From positions 186,001 through 250,000 of the forward strand of contig NZ_KE383818.1 in the NCBI RefSeq assembly GCF_000422325.1: 64,000 nt of DNA, given 5' to 3'. The notes beneath the pieces are model-generated. The model made no database searches. It saw only the letters and a program-made list of their open reading frames with translations, and was not told the DNA's origin. The DNA is from Marinospirillum minutulum DSM 6287. Lineage in GTDB: Bacteria; Pseudomonadota; Gammaproteobacteria; Pseudomonadales; Halomonadaceae. This document shows, piece by piece, positions 16,437 to 23,502 of the stretch (position 1 is the first letter of the stretch; each line of letters begins with the position of its first letter). The translations under genes and the position numbers were made by a program.

Positions 16437-16751
16437 ATGATATTTATTGAAACCCCGATATTTACCAAACGCCTGAATGGACTACTGGATGACGATAGCT
16501 ATGCTGAGTTTCAGCAGCAATTGTCATTCCAGCCAGATGCAGGCGATATTATTGAAGGCACAGGCGGTATCCGCAAAATCAGAGTGGCTTCTAGTGGCCG
16601 AGGCAAACGAGGTGGTTCAAGGGTTATATATTATCATTTCGTGACAGCTGCACAAATTGCGCTATTACTGATTTATCCTAAGAATGAAAAAGATGACCTG
16701 ACACCTGCTGAATGTAAGGCACTGAAACAAATTATTGAACGGTGGAGGTAA
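16437..16751 (+). CDS. HigB2/RelE-family toxin
   Basis: 104 residues from the ATG at 16437. An upstream in-frame ATG (16392) would add 15 residues that do not match the family and would overlap the promoter-like element. Motifs: MIFIETPIFTKRL, DAGDIIEGTGGIRKIR and the basic active-site region ASSGRGKRGGSRVIYYHF, then LLIYPKNEKDDLTP. HigB-type toxins are ribosome-dependent mRNA interferases. The XRE antitoxin gene follows after 4 bases. Confidence 0.87.
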   Translation: MIFIETPIFTKRLNGLLDDDSYAEFQQQLSFQPDAGDIIEGTGGIRKIRVASSGRGKRGGSRVIYYHFVTAAQIALLLIYPKNEKDDLTPAECKALKQIIERWR

Positions 16752-16755
16752 TACC

Positions 16756-17052
16756 ATGAGTATATTTTTTGATGAACTTCTGGAAAGCGTACAACAGATG
16801 GATGAAATTATTAAAGGTGAGCGTGCGCCTTCTCGTGAGTTTTATATTGATGCTATTGAAGTTAAGGGTATTCGCAAAGCAACTGGATTAACTCAGGATG
16901 CTTTTGCCCGACATATTGGGATTGAAGTGGCTACGCTGCGCAACTGGGAGCAGGGGCGACGCGAGCCAACGGGTCCTGCTAAGGCATTGCTAACTGCACT
17001 TAAAAATGACCCCAAACACGTGATGCAAGCACTGATGCCTACTAGAGCATAA
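16756..17052 (+). CDS. XRE-family antitoxin partner of HigB2 (NadS type)
   Basis: 98 residues from the ATG at 16756 behind GGTGGAGG. The helix-turn-helix is at about 45-65 (TGLTQDAFARHIGIEVATLR), followed by NWEQGRREPTGPAKALL, the hallmark of NadS/HigA2-type antitoxins. A DNA- and protein-level near-duplicate lacking the start region lies at 12222-12497. As the only copy with an adjacent toxin, it is the functional one. Confidence 0.87.
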   Translation: MSIFFDELLESVQQMDEIIKGERAPSREFYIDAIEVKGIRKATGLTQDAFARHIGIEVATLRNWEQGRREPTGPAKALLTALKNDPKHVMQALMPTRA

Positions 17053-17069
17053 TGATGACCAAAGTATAT

Positions 17070-17315
17070 TTAGTCATTACTTTTTAAGTGCTTTTTTGCA
17101 TTTTCGCGGATTATTTCAGGAGTAAGTTTAGTAAAACCACTCTTTTCGGCACGAATAAGCTTGGCACGTATCGCCTCAACTTCTTCATGCTGATGCCGAG
17201 CTTTGCGAATAAGGTCATTCACTACTTCACTTTTACTGCTGTACTCCTGACTCTCAACTTGTACTTTTAGCCAATCATCATTAGGTGGGGTGAATGTAAT
17301 ACTTTGTCGAGCCAT
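17070..17315 (-). CDS. parD: ParD-family antitoxin without a toxin partner
   Basis: 81 residues. Ribbon-helix-helix domain MARQSITFTPPNDDWLKVQVES with SSKSEVVNDLIRKAR, then a toxin-binding helix (EAIRAKLIRAEKSGF). A good ribosome site (AGGAGG) precedes the ATG. ParE normally follows ParD, but here the downstream minus-strand DNA runs into the 3' end of the convergent XRE antitoxin gene, with no toxin. An orphan antitoxin, possibly protecting against incoming ParE or left after toxin loss. Confidence 0.82.
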   Translation of the reverse strand: MARQSITFTPPNDDWLKVQVESQEYSSKSEVVNDLIRKARHQHEEVEAIRAKLIRAEKSGFTKLTPEIIRENAKKHLKSND

Positions 17316-17341
17316 GGTGTTAGTCCTCCTAGCGTTACTTA

Positions 17342-17370
17342 TGGTGCATTGTTACACCAATAATGCACCA
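17342..17370 (-). promoter_or_regulatory. likely ParD operator
   Basis: A 9-bp perfect inverted repeat, TGGTGCATT and AATGCACCA, separated by 11 bases, lies 27 bases upstream of the parD start. ParD proteins bind such palindromes to repress their own gene. Confidence 0.55.
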
Positions 17371-17414
17371 ACTTCAAGCAAGTATTGAACCCCACTGGTT
17401 TCCAGAGACAGTCA

Positions 17415-17576
17415 GTTAATTAGGCACAAATTAAAACTAAACGTATCAAAAACAATGAGCTATTAAAACTAGCTTCTGCTCGCCAACTGTTATCACTCGG
17501 TGTACTTAACGAAGAGCAAATAGCCGAAGTATTAAACCTACCACTAGAGAAAGTTATTCAACTGCGCAGTGAGTAA
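17415..17576 (+). pseudogene. decayed Rpn-family gene, remnant 1 (internal deletion)
   Basis: Positions 17423-17466 match the Rpn region encoding AQIKAKRVKDSELL, then the sequence jumps to the region encoding ASARQLLSLGVLNEEQIAEVLNLPLEKV and ends at the equivalent TAA (17574-17576). The 5' two thirds and an internal block are missing. It has no start signal, but the following repeat DNA is the same as after the intact copies. Confidence 0.8.
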
Positions 17577-17596
17577 CCAAGTTAGCTTAACAAAAA

Positions 17597-17675
17597 TGTA
17601 GGTCGACCTTCAGGCCGACAAGTTGGGCTAAAGCCGCAACCTACAAACCTACCCAGCCGTGTAATCTGTGGCTAA
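17597..17675. repeat. A repeat plus degenerate B repeat
   Basis: A at 17597-17646 (GTAGGTCGACCTTCAGGCC, GTTGGGCTAAAGCCGC, ACCTACAA), worn B at 17653-17675 (CCGTGTAATCTGTGGCTAA). It separates the Rpn remnant from brnTA pair 2. Confidence 0.82.
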
Positions 17676-17682
17676 TAATTTA

Positions 17683-17750
17683 AAAAGCTTCTTTGTCATA
17701 CAAAGATAAAACAGGCTATCCTATACTTAAATAAAAGCTGGGTAAGACCA
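17683..17750 (+). promoter_or_regulatory. conserved leader/operator of brnTA pair 2
   Basis: Nearly identical to 13768-13839, with the inverted repeat CTTTG-TCATA-CAAAG in which only the spacer differs from pair 1. It runs up to the toxin start. Confidence 0.6.
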
Positions 17751-18014
17751 ATGAAATTTGAATTTGATAATAAAAAATCAGCCTCCAACAAAGCAAAGCA
17801 CGGTTTAGACTTTTTGCAAGCACAAGACTTATGGAAAGATAAACACCTAGTCACTTTTCCCTTGAGTTACGTTACTGAAGAAAGGTTTATTGCTATAGGC
17901 AAGATTCAAAATAAAAGCTACTCAGCTATTTTTACTTGCCGTAATAAAAAAATAAGGCTGATTTCAGTAAGAAGGTCAAAAAAAGAAGAGGTTAACCTGT
18001 ATGAAAACCATTAA
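17751..18014 (+). CDS. brnT: BrnT-family toxin, pair 2
   Basis: 87 residues. BrnT features: MKFEFDNKKSASNKAKHGLDF, the strand ERFIAIGKI, and IRLISVRRSKKEE. It is strongly diverged from the BrnT at 13840 although the leader in front is almost the same. It overlaps its antitoxin gene by 14 bases, exactly as in pair 1. Confidence 0.83.
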   Translation: MKFEFDNKKSASNKAKHGLDFLQAQDLWKDKHLVTFPLSYVTEERFIAIGKIQNKSYSAIFTCRNKKIRLISVRRSKKEEVNLYENH

Positions 18015-18228
18015 AGCAGAAGAGCTAGATAAAATGTTTGATGATGGCCAAGACATTAGTGCTTACATAGATACCTCCAAAGGAAAAAGAGTAAACATTG
18101 AACAAAAAAAAGTTGATTTAGACTTACCTATTTGGATGATAAAACAACTTGATTTAGAAGCAAAAAAACTGGGGGTCGCTAGGCAAGCAATTATGAAAAT
18201 GTTCCTTGCACAACACCTTGAACCCTAA
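18001..18228 (+). CDS. brnA: BrnA/CopG-like antitoxin, pair 2
   Basis: 75 residues. N-terminal acidic toxin-binding part (KMFDDGQDISAYID), then a short ribbon-helix-helix (VDLDLPIWMIKQLDLEAKKLGVARQAIMKMFLAQ). Little identity with BrnA 1 outside the fold, so cross-neutralisation between the pairs is unlikely. Start codon inside brnT. Confidence 0.8.
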   Translation: MKTIKAEELDKMFDDGQDISAYIDTSKGKRVNIEQKKVDLDLPIWMIKQLDLEAKKLGVARQAIMKMFLAQHLEP

Positions 18229-18238
18229 AAAAACCTAG

Positions 18239-18357
18239 TTTTAATATCTTAGATTGGATGATTAAACTGCCACCACCACTCGAGCTTCAGTTCAAACCTT
18301 GGTTGATCAAATCCAAGAGGAGAAAAAAATGCAGCGATTAACCAAGTTAGCTTAACA
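18239..18357 (+). pseudogene. decayed Rpn-family gene, remnant 2
   Basis: Matches the region of the intact Rpn genes encoding NILDWMIKLPAPLE and VDQIQEEKKM, with base deletions that break the frame, and then the post-stop sequence AACCAAGTTAGCTTAACAAAA shared with remnant 1 (21 bases with the next A; core CCAAGTTAGCTTAAC). A short partial A repeat follows at 18361. Fourth Rpn-derived locus in the island. Confidence 0.75.
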
Positions 18358-18411
18358 AAAATGTAGGCCGACCTTGTATGGAGTTTTTGATGGTTAATTT
18401 TGGGCATAAAA

Positions 18412-18437
18412 AAAACCGACCCCTTGAGGTCGGTTTT
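18412..18437 (-). terminator. terminator of the 18477-19478 porin gene
   Basis: The inverted repeat AAAACCGACC / GGTCGGTTTT is followed on the minus strand by a run of T. It lies 40 bases beyond the porin stop. Confidence 0.88.
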
Positions 18438-18476
18438 GTTTAGTTATTAGCCGTTAAGCCAATTAACTAGTGGGGC

Positions 18477-19478
18477 TTACCACTTGTAAGCAGCGCCCAA
18501 GGTTACAATAGATAGGTCACCTAAAGTAAGCGCATCTTTATCGTTACCAACAGCTACTTCACCGTAGGTTACAAAGTTTTTAGCTAGCTTGTAGTTAGCT
18601 CCTAGACCAAAATCTACACCTGTTTCGTTGCCATCATCAACAAAAGATACTAGCGCGTAAACATCACCTGCACCGTAGTTTACAGAGCCAGTTAGGTTAG
18701 CAACCATTGCGTCATCATTGCTTTCTACAACTACACCTGCACCAAAAAGATCAGTAGCATACATTGCGCTAGCAGCAATGATAGGGTCTTTACCATTGCC
18801 AGCTGCTCTACCATCTTCGTTATTTTGGTCTACAGCTAGACCAAAGCTTAGTTCATCATTTAGCTGGTAGGTGGCACCTAGTTGGATATTCCATTCTTCA
18901 TCACCACTAGCTGAATCTAAAGGAGCGCCTGCGCCAGCATAGTTTGATTTATTAGAAGCATAGTGCTTAATACCTAAACCAAACTTGAAGCCAGAAATAT
19001 CATTGGTTTCGTAAGCAATGGCAGTACCATGAGCGTTTACATCACCGCTATCAAGTGAACGGTAGCCTGCGTTTTCCATGATGTCAGCTTGTGAAGTCAC
19101 CATGGTGTAGGTAATTGAATCAAAGTTACCGGCTTTAATCGAACCAAAGTCACCCTTAACACCTAAGTAAGAGTTACGTACAGTCCAGTCGCTACCAGCA
19201 GCTCCACCAGTAGAAACGTTGTTTTTAACGCCAGGCTGGAAGCGGAATTCAAAGTTAGTGAAAGCGGTCATGCCGTTATCTAGCTGTGTATCACCAGAAA
19301 AACCTAAACGCGAGCCTTGGTTCTGAATGGTGTTTTCACCATCGCGGTTCTCCAGTTCTAGCTGTACTTTACCGTAGCTAGAAAGTGAACCTGTTTCAGA
19401 TTCGTAAATTTTTACTGCAGCGTTAGCAGAGGTTGCTGCAAGGGCAGCGATAGATGCAGCAATTAACGTCTTTTTCAT
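18477..19478 (-). CDS. outer-membrane porin, general Gram-negative (OmpC-like) type
   Basis: 333 residues. Signal peptide 1-20 (ending SANA), then VKIYESETGSLSSYGKVQLELE, the motif GSRLGFSGDTQLDNGMTAF typical of 16-strand trimeric porins, NSYLGVKGDFGSIKAGNFDS for the constriction-loop area, and a barrel end LGAAYKW with a terminal aromatic. It should form a passive diffusion channel. It is transcribed alone with a terminator. Different subfamily from the porin at 9438. Confidence 0.87.
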   Translation of the reverse strand: MKKTLIAASIAALAATSANAAVKIYESETGSLSSYGKVQLELENRDGENTIQNQGSRLGFSGDTQLDNGMTAFTNFEFRFQPGVKNNVSTGGAAGSDWTVRNSYLGVKGDFGSIKAGNFDSITYTMVTSQADIMENAGYRSLDSGDVNAHGTAIAYETNDISGFKFGLGIKHYASNKSNYAGAGAPLDSASGDEEWNIQLGATYQLNDELSFGLAVDQNNEDGRAAGNGKDPIIAASAMYATDLFGAGVVVESNDDAMVANLTGSVNYGAGDVYALVSFVDDGNETGVDFGLGANYKLAKNFVTYGEVAVGNDKDALTLGDLSIVTLGAAYKW

Positions 19479-19845
19479 TTTTACTTCCTATTTAAAATGG
19501 ATTAATCCAGTACAAATTGTTCTAACCTTCGTTTAAGATTTCTAAGTCTTTTAGAATGGTTAGTCCAAAAATCTTTCGCCAGATAACAATAGTTACTATT
19601 TAAGAATAATGCAACCCCTTGTTGGATGATTACTAAGACTTTCCTCCTGTTATCAGTAATATTTATGGCATAAGTATAAGTTTGCTTAGTATTTACGCTA
19701 GAGTTTGGGTTAAATAGGTCGGCCTAAAGACCGACCTTGAATTAGTGGATTATACTAACTTAAGCGTAATTGTATTTTGTTGCTGTTAGATGACAGTTAA
19801 GTAATAGCTAAAGCTTATTCTGAAAATAAGCGGGGGGAATAATAA
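19479..19845. other. divergent intergenic region with a partial A repeat
   Basis: 367 bases between the minus-strand porin and the Rieske gene. It holds a hairpin of the A-repeat type at 19712-19735 (AGGTCGG-CCTAAAGA-CCGACCT) and AT-rich promoter-like DNA. A GGGGGGAA ribosome site precedes the Rieske ATG. I see no gene. Confidence 0.5.
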
Positions 19846-20154
19846 ATGCAGTGGATAGCGGTGTGTAAAGAAGAGGAACTAGCCGAGGGTACGTTTGTTG
19901 TTGTTGAAAACGATGATGGCGATGAAGTGCTGGTTGCCCGTGCCGAAGGCGATCTTTTAGCGGTGGTTAATGCTTGCTCTCACGATGGTCGGGGTTTTGA
20001 AGGTGGCTGCATTGAAGCTGGCTTATTAATTTGCCCACGCCACGGCTCGCGCTTTTGCTTGCGTAGTGGCAAGGTGCTTACTCCACCTGCTTATAGCGAT
20101 ATAGAAACCTTTAAGGTGAAAAGTGAAGCGGGCATTATTTTAGTGCAGGCTTAA
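19846..20154 (+). CDS. Rieske-type [2Fe-2S] ferredoxin
   Basis: 102 residues forming a single Rieske domain. The cluster ligands are in CSHDGRGF (Cys and His) and CPRHGSRF (Cys and His), in the order C-x-H...C-x2-H. It resembles NirD and the ferredoxin components of aromatic-ring dioxygenases; no oxygenase or nitrite reductase large subunit is nearby, so the electron partner is unknown. Its end overlaps the convergent gene at 20140 by 15 bases. Confidence 0.88.
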   Translation: MQWIAVCKEEELAEGTFVVVENDDGDEVLVARAEGDLLAVVNACSHDGRGFEGGCIEAGLLICPRHGSRFCLRSGKVLTPPAYSDIETFKVKSEAGIILVQA

Positions 20155-21804
20155 ACCCCTTGTGCCGAGTGACTCTAGTTCGAAGTGATTAAATGCCCCT
20201 GGGCTGCTAATTAGCTTAACCAATTTGGCTTTTTCTACGCCTTGGCTATAGCTAATTTCAACTTTTTGCCCTTCACGAAAGGGTAAGAGGGGCGTTATTA
20301 AACCAGCAGGAATGCCAAGCACTTGCAGTTCTGGAATTAAAAAACCGGGCATAAAGTCTCTTGGTTCACCTATTTTTATAATGGGTTTAACCGCACAGGG
20401 CTGCATTCTACCGCCTAGGCGCTCTATGCCCATTTGCAACCCTTGGTTTGCATCTTTTACCCAACGAATTAAACCCGCTTGCCAAGGGTCGCTGGGCTGT
20501 TCTCTAAAAGCCACTAGCTCGCCGGTTTTTAATAGGGGTACTTCTTCGCCCTGCCAAAAAATACAATAACCCGTTGCACTGGCGTTTACCTGTTCTAATG
20601 AATAAATAGGGTGGCGTTTGTTTAGTTCTTCATCTAAGGATGTGCTTAGGTTGGTTTCTATTTCTACTGCTTGCATATAGCCATTGCTGGTGTTTTCACC
20701 TGCATCAAAAGCTGCGTCCCAAGGGTCGTCTTGGGTTGTCGACAAAAAGGGGTTGTCTTTTATTTGCTTATTGAGGTTGCTGCCTGCCACTAGGCTTTCT
20801 AGTGGGCGCTTGTTGTTCATATGAAAGTGCACGCTACGTAAACCTAGTACCAGTTCTATGGGGTCGTTAGTATCCACACGGGGAGTTATGCGGGTGTGTA
20901 CTTCACCTAAACTGGTGGCTAGGTGTTGGGTAAGGCGCTTGCTTAAGCTGGTGTGCGCTAAGCTGGCATTCAGTGTTTCGGTTAAAATGCGTGTGTCTAA
21001 ACTTAAACCTCTGGCTTTTGAAGCTGCACTGGTTGGTTCTTCTGTTGGTTTGTTTTTGGGGTTGGTTCGTTTGGGTACAAACTGGTTAGCTGCACTTATA
21101 ACAAAGAGTTGGTTAGGGTGGTCTTCTGCTAGGCGGTTAAGTAGCTGTGCCCATTGCCCTAGTAGTGGGTAAATTAACGTAATTTCATCGCTGCGTAGGG
21201 TTTCTGCTTGAATAAGCGCTAGTAAAACCACCTGAAAATAAGCTTGTTCACAGTTTTTTGGGCTGGTTGTTTGCCGGTCTTTCTGTTGTAAACGGCTTTG
21301 GCAGGCTAGGTGATAAAGCAAATTAAGCTCTGCCCAACTATTGGCTGGTGCACTAACGCTTAATAAGCAAGACCTAAGAATTAGGGCACCGCTTTCTAGT
21401 AGAGCGCTGAATAGGGCTTGTAATAGGCTGCGAGCTAAAAGGGGTGGGGCTAGTTGTTCTCTTAGTTTTAACAGATCATTCACTACCCGTTTATAACCTT
21501 GGGCTAGTTGGTGTTGTAGCTTCTGGGCTAAATCACCTTCTTGCTGTAAGTGGCTGCCGGTATCTAGGCTTTGGGTAATTTGTTTTACTCGCGGCTGAAT
21601 AAGGTTTAACCATTCTAAACGGCGCAGGGGTAGAAAGTTTAGCTGGTTAAATTCTTCTAAAAACTGGGTTAGTTGTTGGCAGCTAGCTTCTGAGTGAGCT
21701 AAGGGCAGTTTTTTGAGCCAGTTCTCCACAGCATCTAAGCGCAATTCACAAAAGCTAAGTTGATCACGGTTAAGTTCAGGAAGATTAAAAAGTAACAGGC
21801 TCAT
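20140..21804 (-). CDS. conserved protein of unknown function, possible PilZ-like C-terminus
   Basis: 554 residues, no signal peptide or membrane helix. The first 300 residues are Leu/Gln-rich helix. A low-complexity linker is around 300-380. The C-terminal part has GYCIFWQGEEVPLLKTGELV, then WQAGLIRWVKDANQGLQMGIERLGG, a pattern seen in gammaproteobacterial proteins with PilZ-like barrels. The c-di-GMP-binding RxxxR and D/NxSxxG motifs were not found. Last in line after epmB on the minus strand. Function not assigned. Confidence 0.55.
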   Translation of the reverse strand: MSLLLFNLPELNRDQLSFCELRLDAVENWLKKLPLAHSEASCQQLTQFLEEFNQLNFLPLRRLEWLNLIQPRVKQITQSLDTGSHLQQEGDLAQKLQHQLAQGYKRVVNDLLKLREQLAPPLLARSLLQALFSALLESGALILRSCLLSVSAPANSWAELNLLYHLACQSRLQQKDRQTTSPKNCEQAYFQVVLLALIQAETLRSDEITLIYPLLGQWAQLLNRLAEDHPNQLFVISAANQFVPKRTNPKNKPTEEPTSAASKARGLSLDTRILTETLNASLAHTSLSKRLTQHLATSLGEVHTRITPRVDTNDPIELVLGLRSVHFHMNNKRPLESLVAGSNLNKQIKDNPFLSTTQDDPWDAAFDAGENTSNGYMQAVEIETNLSTSLDEELNKRHPIYSLEQVNASATGYCIFWQGEEVPLLKTGELVAFREQPSDPWQAGLIRWVKDANQGLQMGIERLGGRMQPCAVKPIIKIGEPRDFMPGFLIPELQVLGIPAGLITPLLPFREGQKVEISYSQGVEKAKLVKLISSPGAFNHFELESLGTRGLSLH

Positions 21805-21847
21805 GGGTGTTTGCTCCTAATTAAGTGCCAGCCGGTTTACCAAGTTA

Positions 21848-22861
21848 TTACCACCCTAGGGGGGTTTTAGCAGGCTGGTTTGGGTATTCCCTTACAAGTT
21901 TGGGTACTAAAAAGCCGGGTAGTTCTGCTAGTAGTTCAGCATAAATCTGCCGCGCTTGTTTGTCATCTATTGCAAAGTGGGCTGCTCCGGCTACAGGGTC
22001 AAAAGTGTGTAAATAATAGGGCATTACACCTTGGGTAAATAGGGCTTCTGATAGCTCTGCTAAAATACTGGCTTGGTCATTTATGCCTGCTAAAAGCACA
22101 CTTTGGTTAAGTAACCTAACCCCTGCACTTTTTAACCTGCCAAGGGCTTGAATTAATTCAGCTCCGATTTCTTGCGGGTGATTAATGTGTAACACCATAA
22201 CTAGGGTTAATCGGGTTTTGGTTACCCAGTTTAAAAATTCTGTATTAATGCGTGAGGGAATAACTACGGGCAAACGGGTATGAATACGTAAACGCTTTAG
22301 TTGCGGTAAGCTTTCTAGTTGCTTAACTAGGGTTGCTAGGCGTGTATCGGGTGTGGCTAAAGGGTCGCCACCAGAAAAGATGACTTCATTTACTTTAGGG
22401 TGCTTTTGTAAATAATCTAAAATGGCTTGGCTACCGCTAGAGCTAAGGCTGTTTTGGGCATAGGGAAAGTGACGGCGAAAACAATAACGGCAGTTAACAG
22501 CGCAAGCACCACTGGTGGTGAGTAGTACCCTAGAGGTGTATTTATGGATTAATCCGGGTAGGGGGTTGTATTTGCTTTCTTGCAAAGGGTCGGTAACAAA
22601 GCCCGTTACAGCTTGGTTTTCAGCCCCTAGGGGTAGCACTTGCAGTAGCAAAGGGTCTCGTGGGTTGCCCTGCTGCATGAGTTTAATAAAGGGTTGGGGC
22701 ACTAGTGTTTTGAAGAGTTGTTGCCCTTTTTTTAAGCCTTCTATACCGCCTGGTAGCTGTTGCGGATTAATATTAAGCTGCTGGCACAGGCTTAAAGGAT
22801 CGACAAGTGCGCGTTTTAGTTCGTCGCTCCAGTGGTGAGTTTCGCTGGTTTTGGGTATCAT
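21848..22861 (-). CDS. epmB: EF-P beta-lysylation protein EpmB (lysine 2,3-aminomutase type)
   Basis: 337 residues. Radical-SAM cluster motif CAVNCRYCFRRHFPY (C-x3-C-x2-C), the GGDP motif (VIFSGGDPLATPD) and a PLP-binding region typical of lysine 2,3-aminomutases. It converts (S)-alpha-lysine to (R)-beta-lysine, which EpmA attaches to EF-P. It is divergent from efp, with only 55 bases between starts, so the modification enzyme and its target probably share a control region. Confidence 0.93.
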   Translation of the reverse strand: MIPKTSETHHWSDELKRALVDPLSLCQQLNINPQQLPGGIEGLKKGQQLFKTLVPQPFIKLMQQGNPRDPLLLQVLPLGAENQAVTGFVTDPLQESKYNPLPGLIHKYTSRVLLTTSGACAVNCRYCFRRHFPYAQNSLSSSGSQAILDYLQKHPKVNEVIFSGGDPLATPDTRLATLVKQLESLPQLKRLRIHTRLPVVIPSRINTEFLNWVTKTRLTLVMVLHINHPQEIGAELIQALGRLKSAGVRLLNQSVLLAGINDQASILAELSEALFTQGVMPYYLHTFDPVAGAAHFAIDDKQARQIYAELLAELPGFLVPKLVREYPNQPAKTPLGW

Positions 22862-22916
22862 AAGTGACCGTTTCTAATGTCTGTTCTATATCAATTAATT
22901 CTAGAGATCTTATTTT

Positions 22917-23483
22917 ATGGCGAATTACGCAACTAACGAATTTAAGGGTGGCCTCAAGTTTATGCTGGATGCAGACCCCTGCTCAATGATTGATGTTGAG
23001 CATATCAAGCCAGGTAAAGGTCAGGCATTTACGCGTGTTAAGTACCGTAACCTAAATTCTGGACGAGTAGGTGAAAAAACATTTAAATCGGGTGAAAGTG
23101 TAGAAGCCGCCGATGTTATGGATACCGATATGGAGTATCTCTACACCGATGGTGAGTTCTGGCACTTTATGAAAACCGATGGCTCTTTTGAACAAATAGG
23201 TGCTGATGCCAAAGCTTTAGGTGAAACGAGCAAGTGGCTTAAAGAGCAGGAAGTTTACCTTGTTACTCTCTATAACGGTGCACCTATTAGTGTTACCGCA
23301 CCTAATTTTATTGTTTTACCGGTAACTGAAACCGACCCAGGCCTTAAAGGTGATACGGCTCAGGGTGGTTCTAAGCCTGCAACGCTACCCACGGGTGCGG
23401 TTGTGCGTGTGCCTTTATTTGTTAATGAAGGCGACTTGCTAAAAATAGATACTCGCACGGGTGAGTACGTTAGCCGCGCCTAA
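22917..23483 (+). CDS. efp: translation elongation factor P
   Basis: 188 residues, standard length. Three domains: KOW-like N-terminal barrel with the modified Lys34 in the loop KPGKGQAF, then two OB folds ending GEYVSRA. EF-P rescues ribosomes stalled at consecutive prolines; Lys34 receives beta-lysine from EpmA/EpmB, both encoded beside it. EpmC (hydroxylase) is not in the window. Confidence 0.95.
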   Translation: MANYATNEFKGGLKFMLDADPCSMIDVEHIKPGKGQAFTRVKYRNLNSGRVGEKTFKSGESVEAADVMDTDMEYLYTDGEFWHFMKTDGSFEQIGADAKALGETSKWLKEQEVYLVTLYNGAPISVTAPNFIVLPVTETDPGLKGDTAQGGSKPATLPTGAVVRVPLFVNEGDLLKIDTRTGEYVSRA

Positions 23484-23502
23484 CCTTAGCGGTGGAGTAA
23501 CT

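Noticed and set aside
11110-17675. A repeats contain GTTGGGC and GCCCAAC, which fit the 7-base core sites of integron attC elements.
   Set aside because: The two cores are only four bases apart and part of a small hairpin; attC sites have tens of bases between cores with bulged stems, and no integrase gene is seen. The A repeats also occur between core genes outside the array.
10447-18400. A CRISPR array because of many regularly recurring short repeats.
   Set aside because: Repeat spacing is irregular, the intervals are whole genes, and no cas gene is present.
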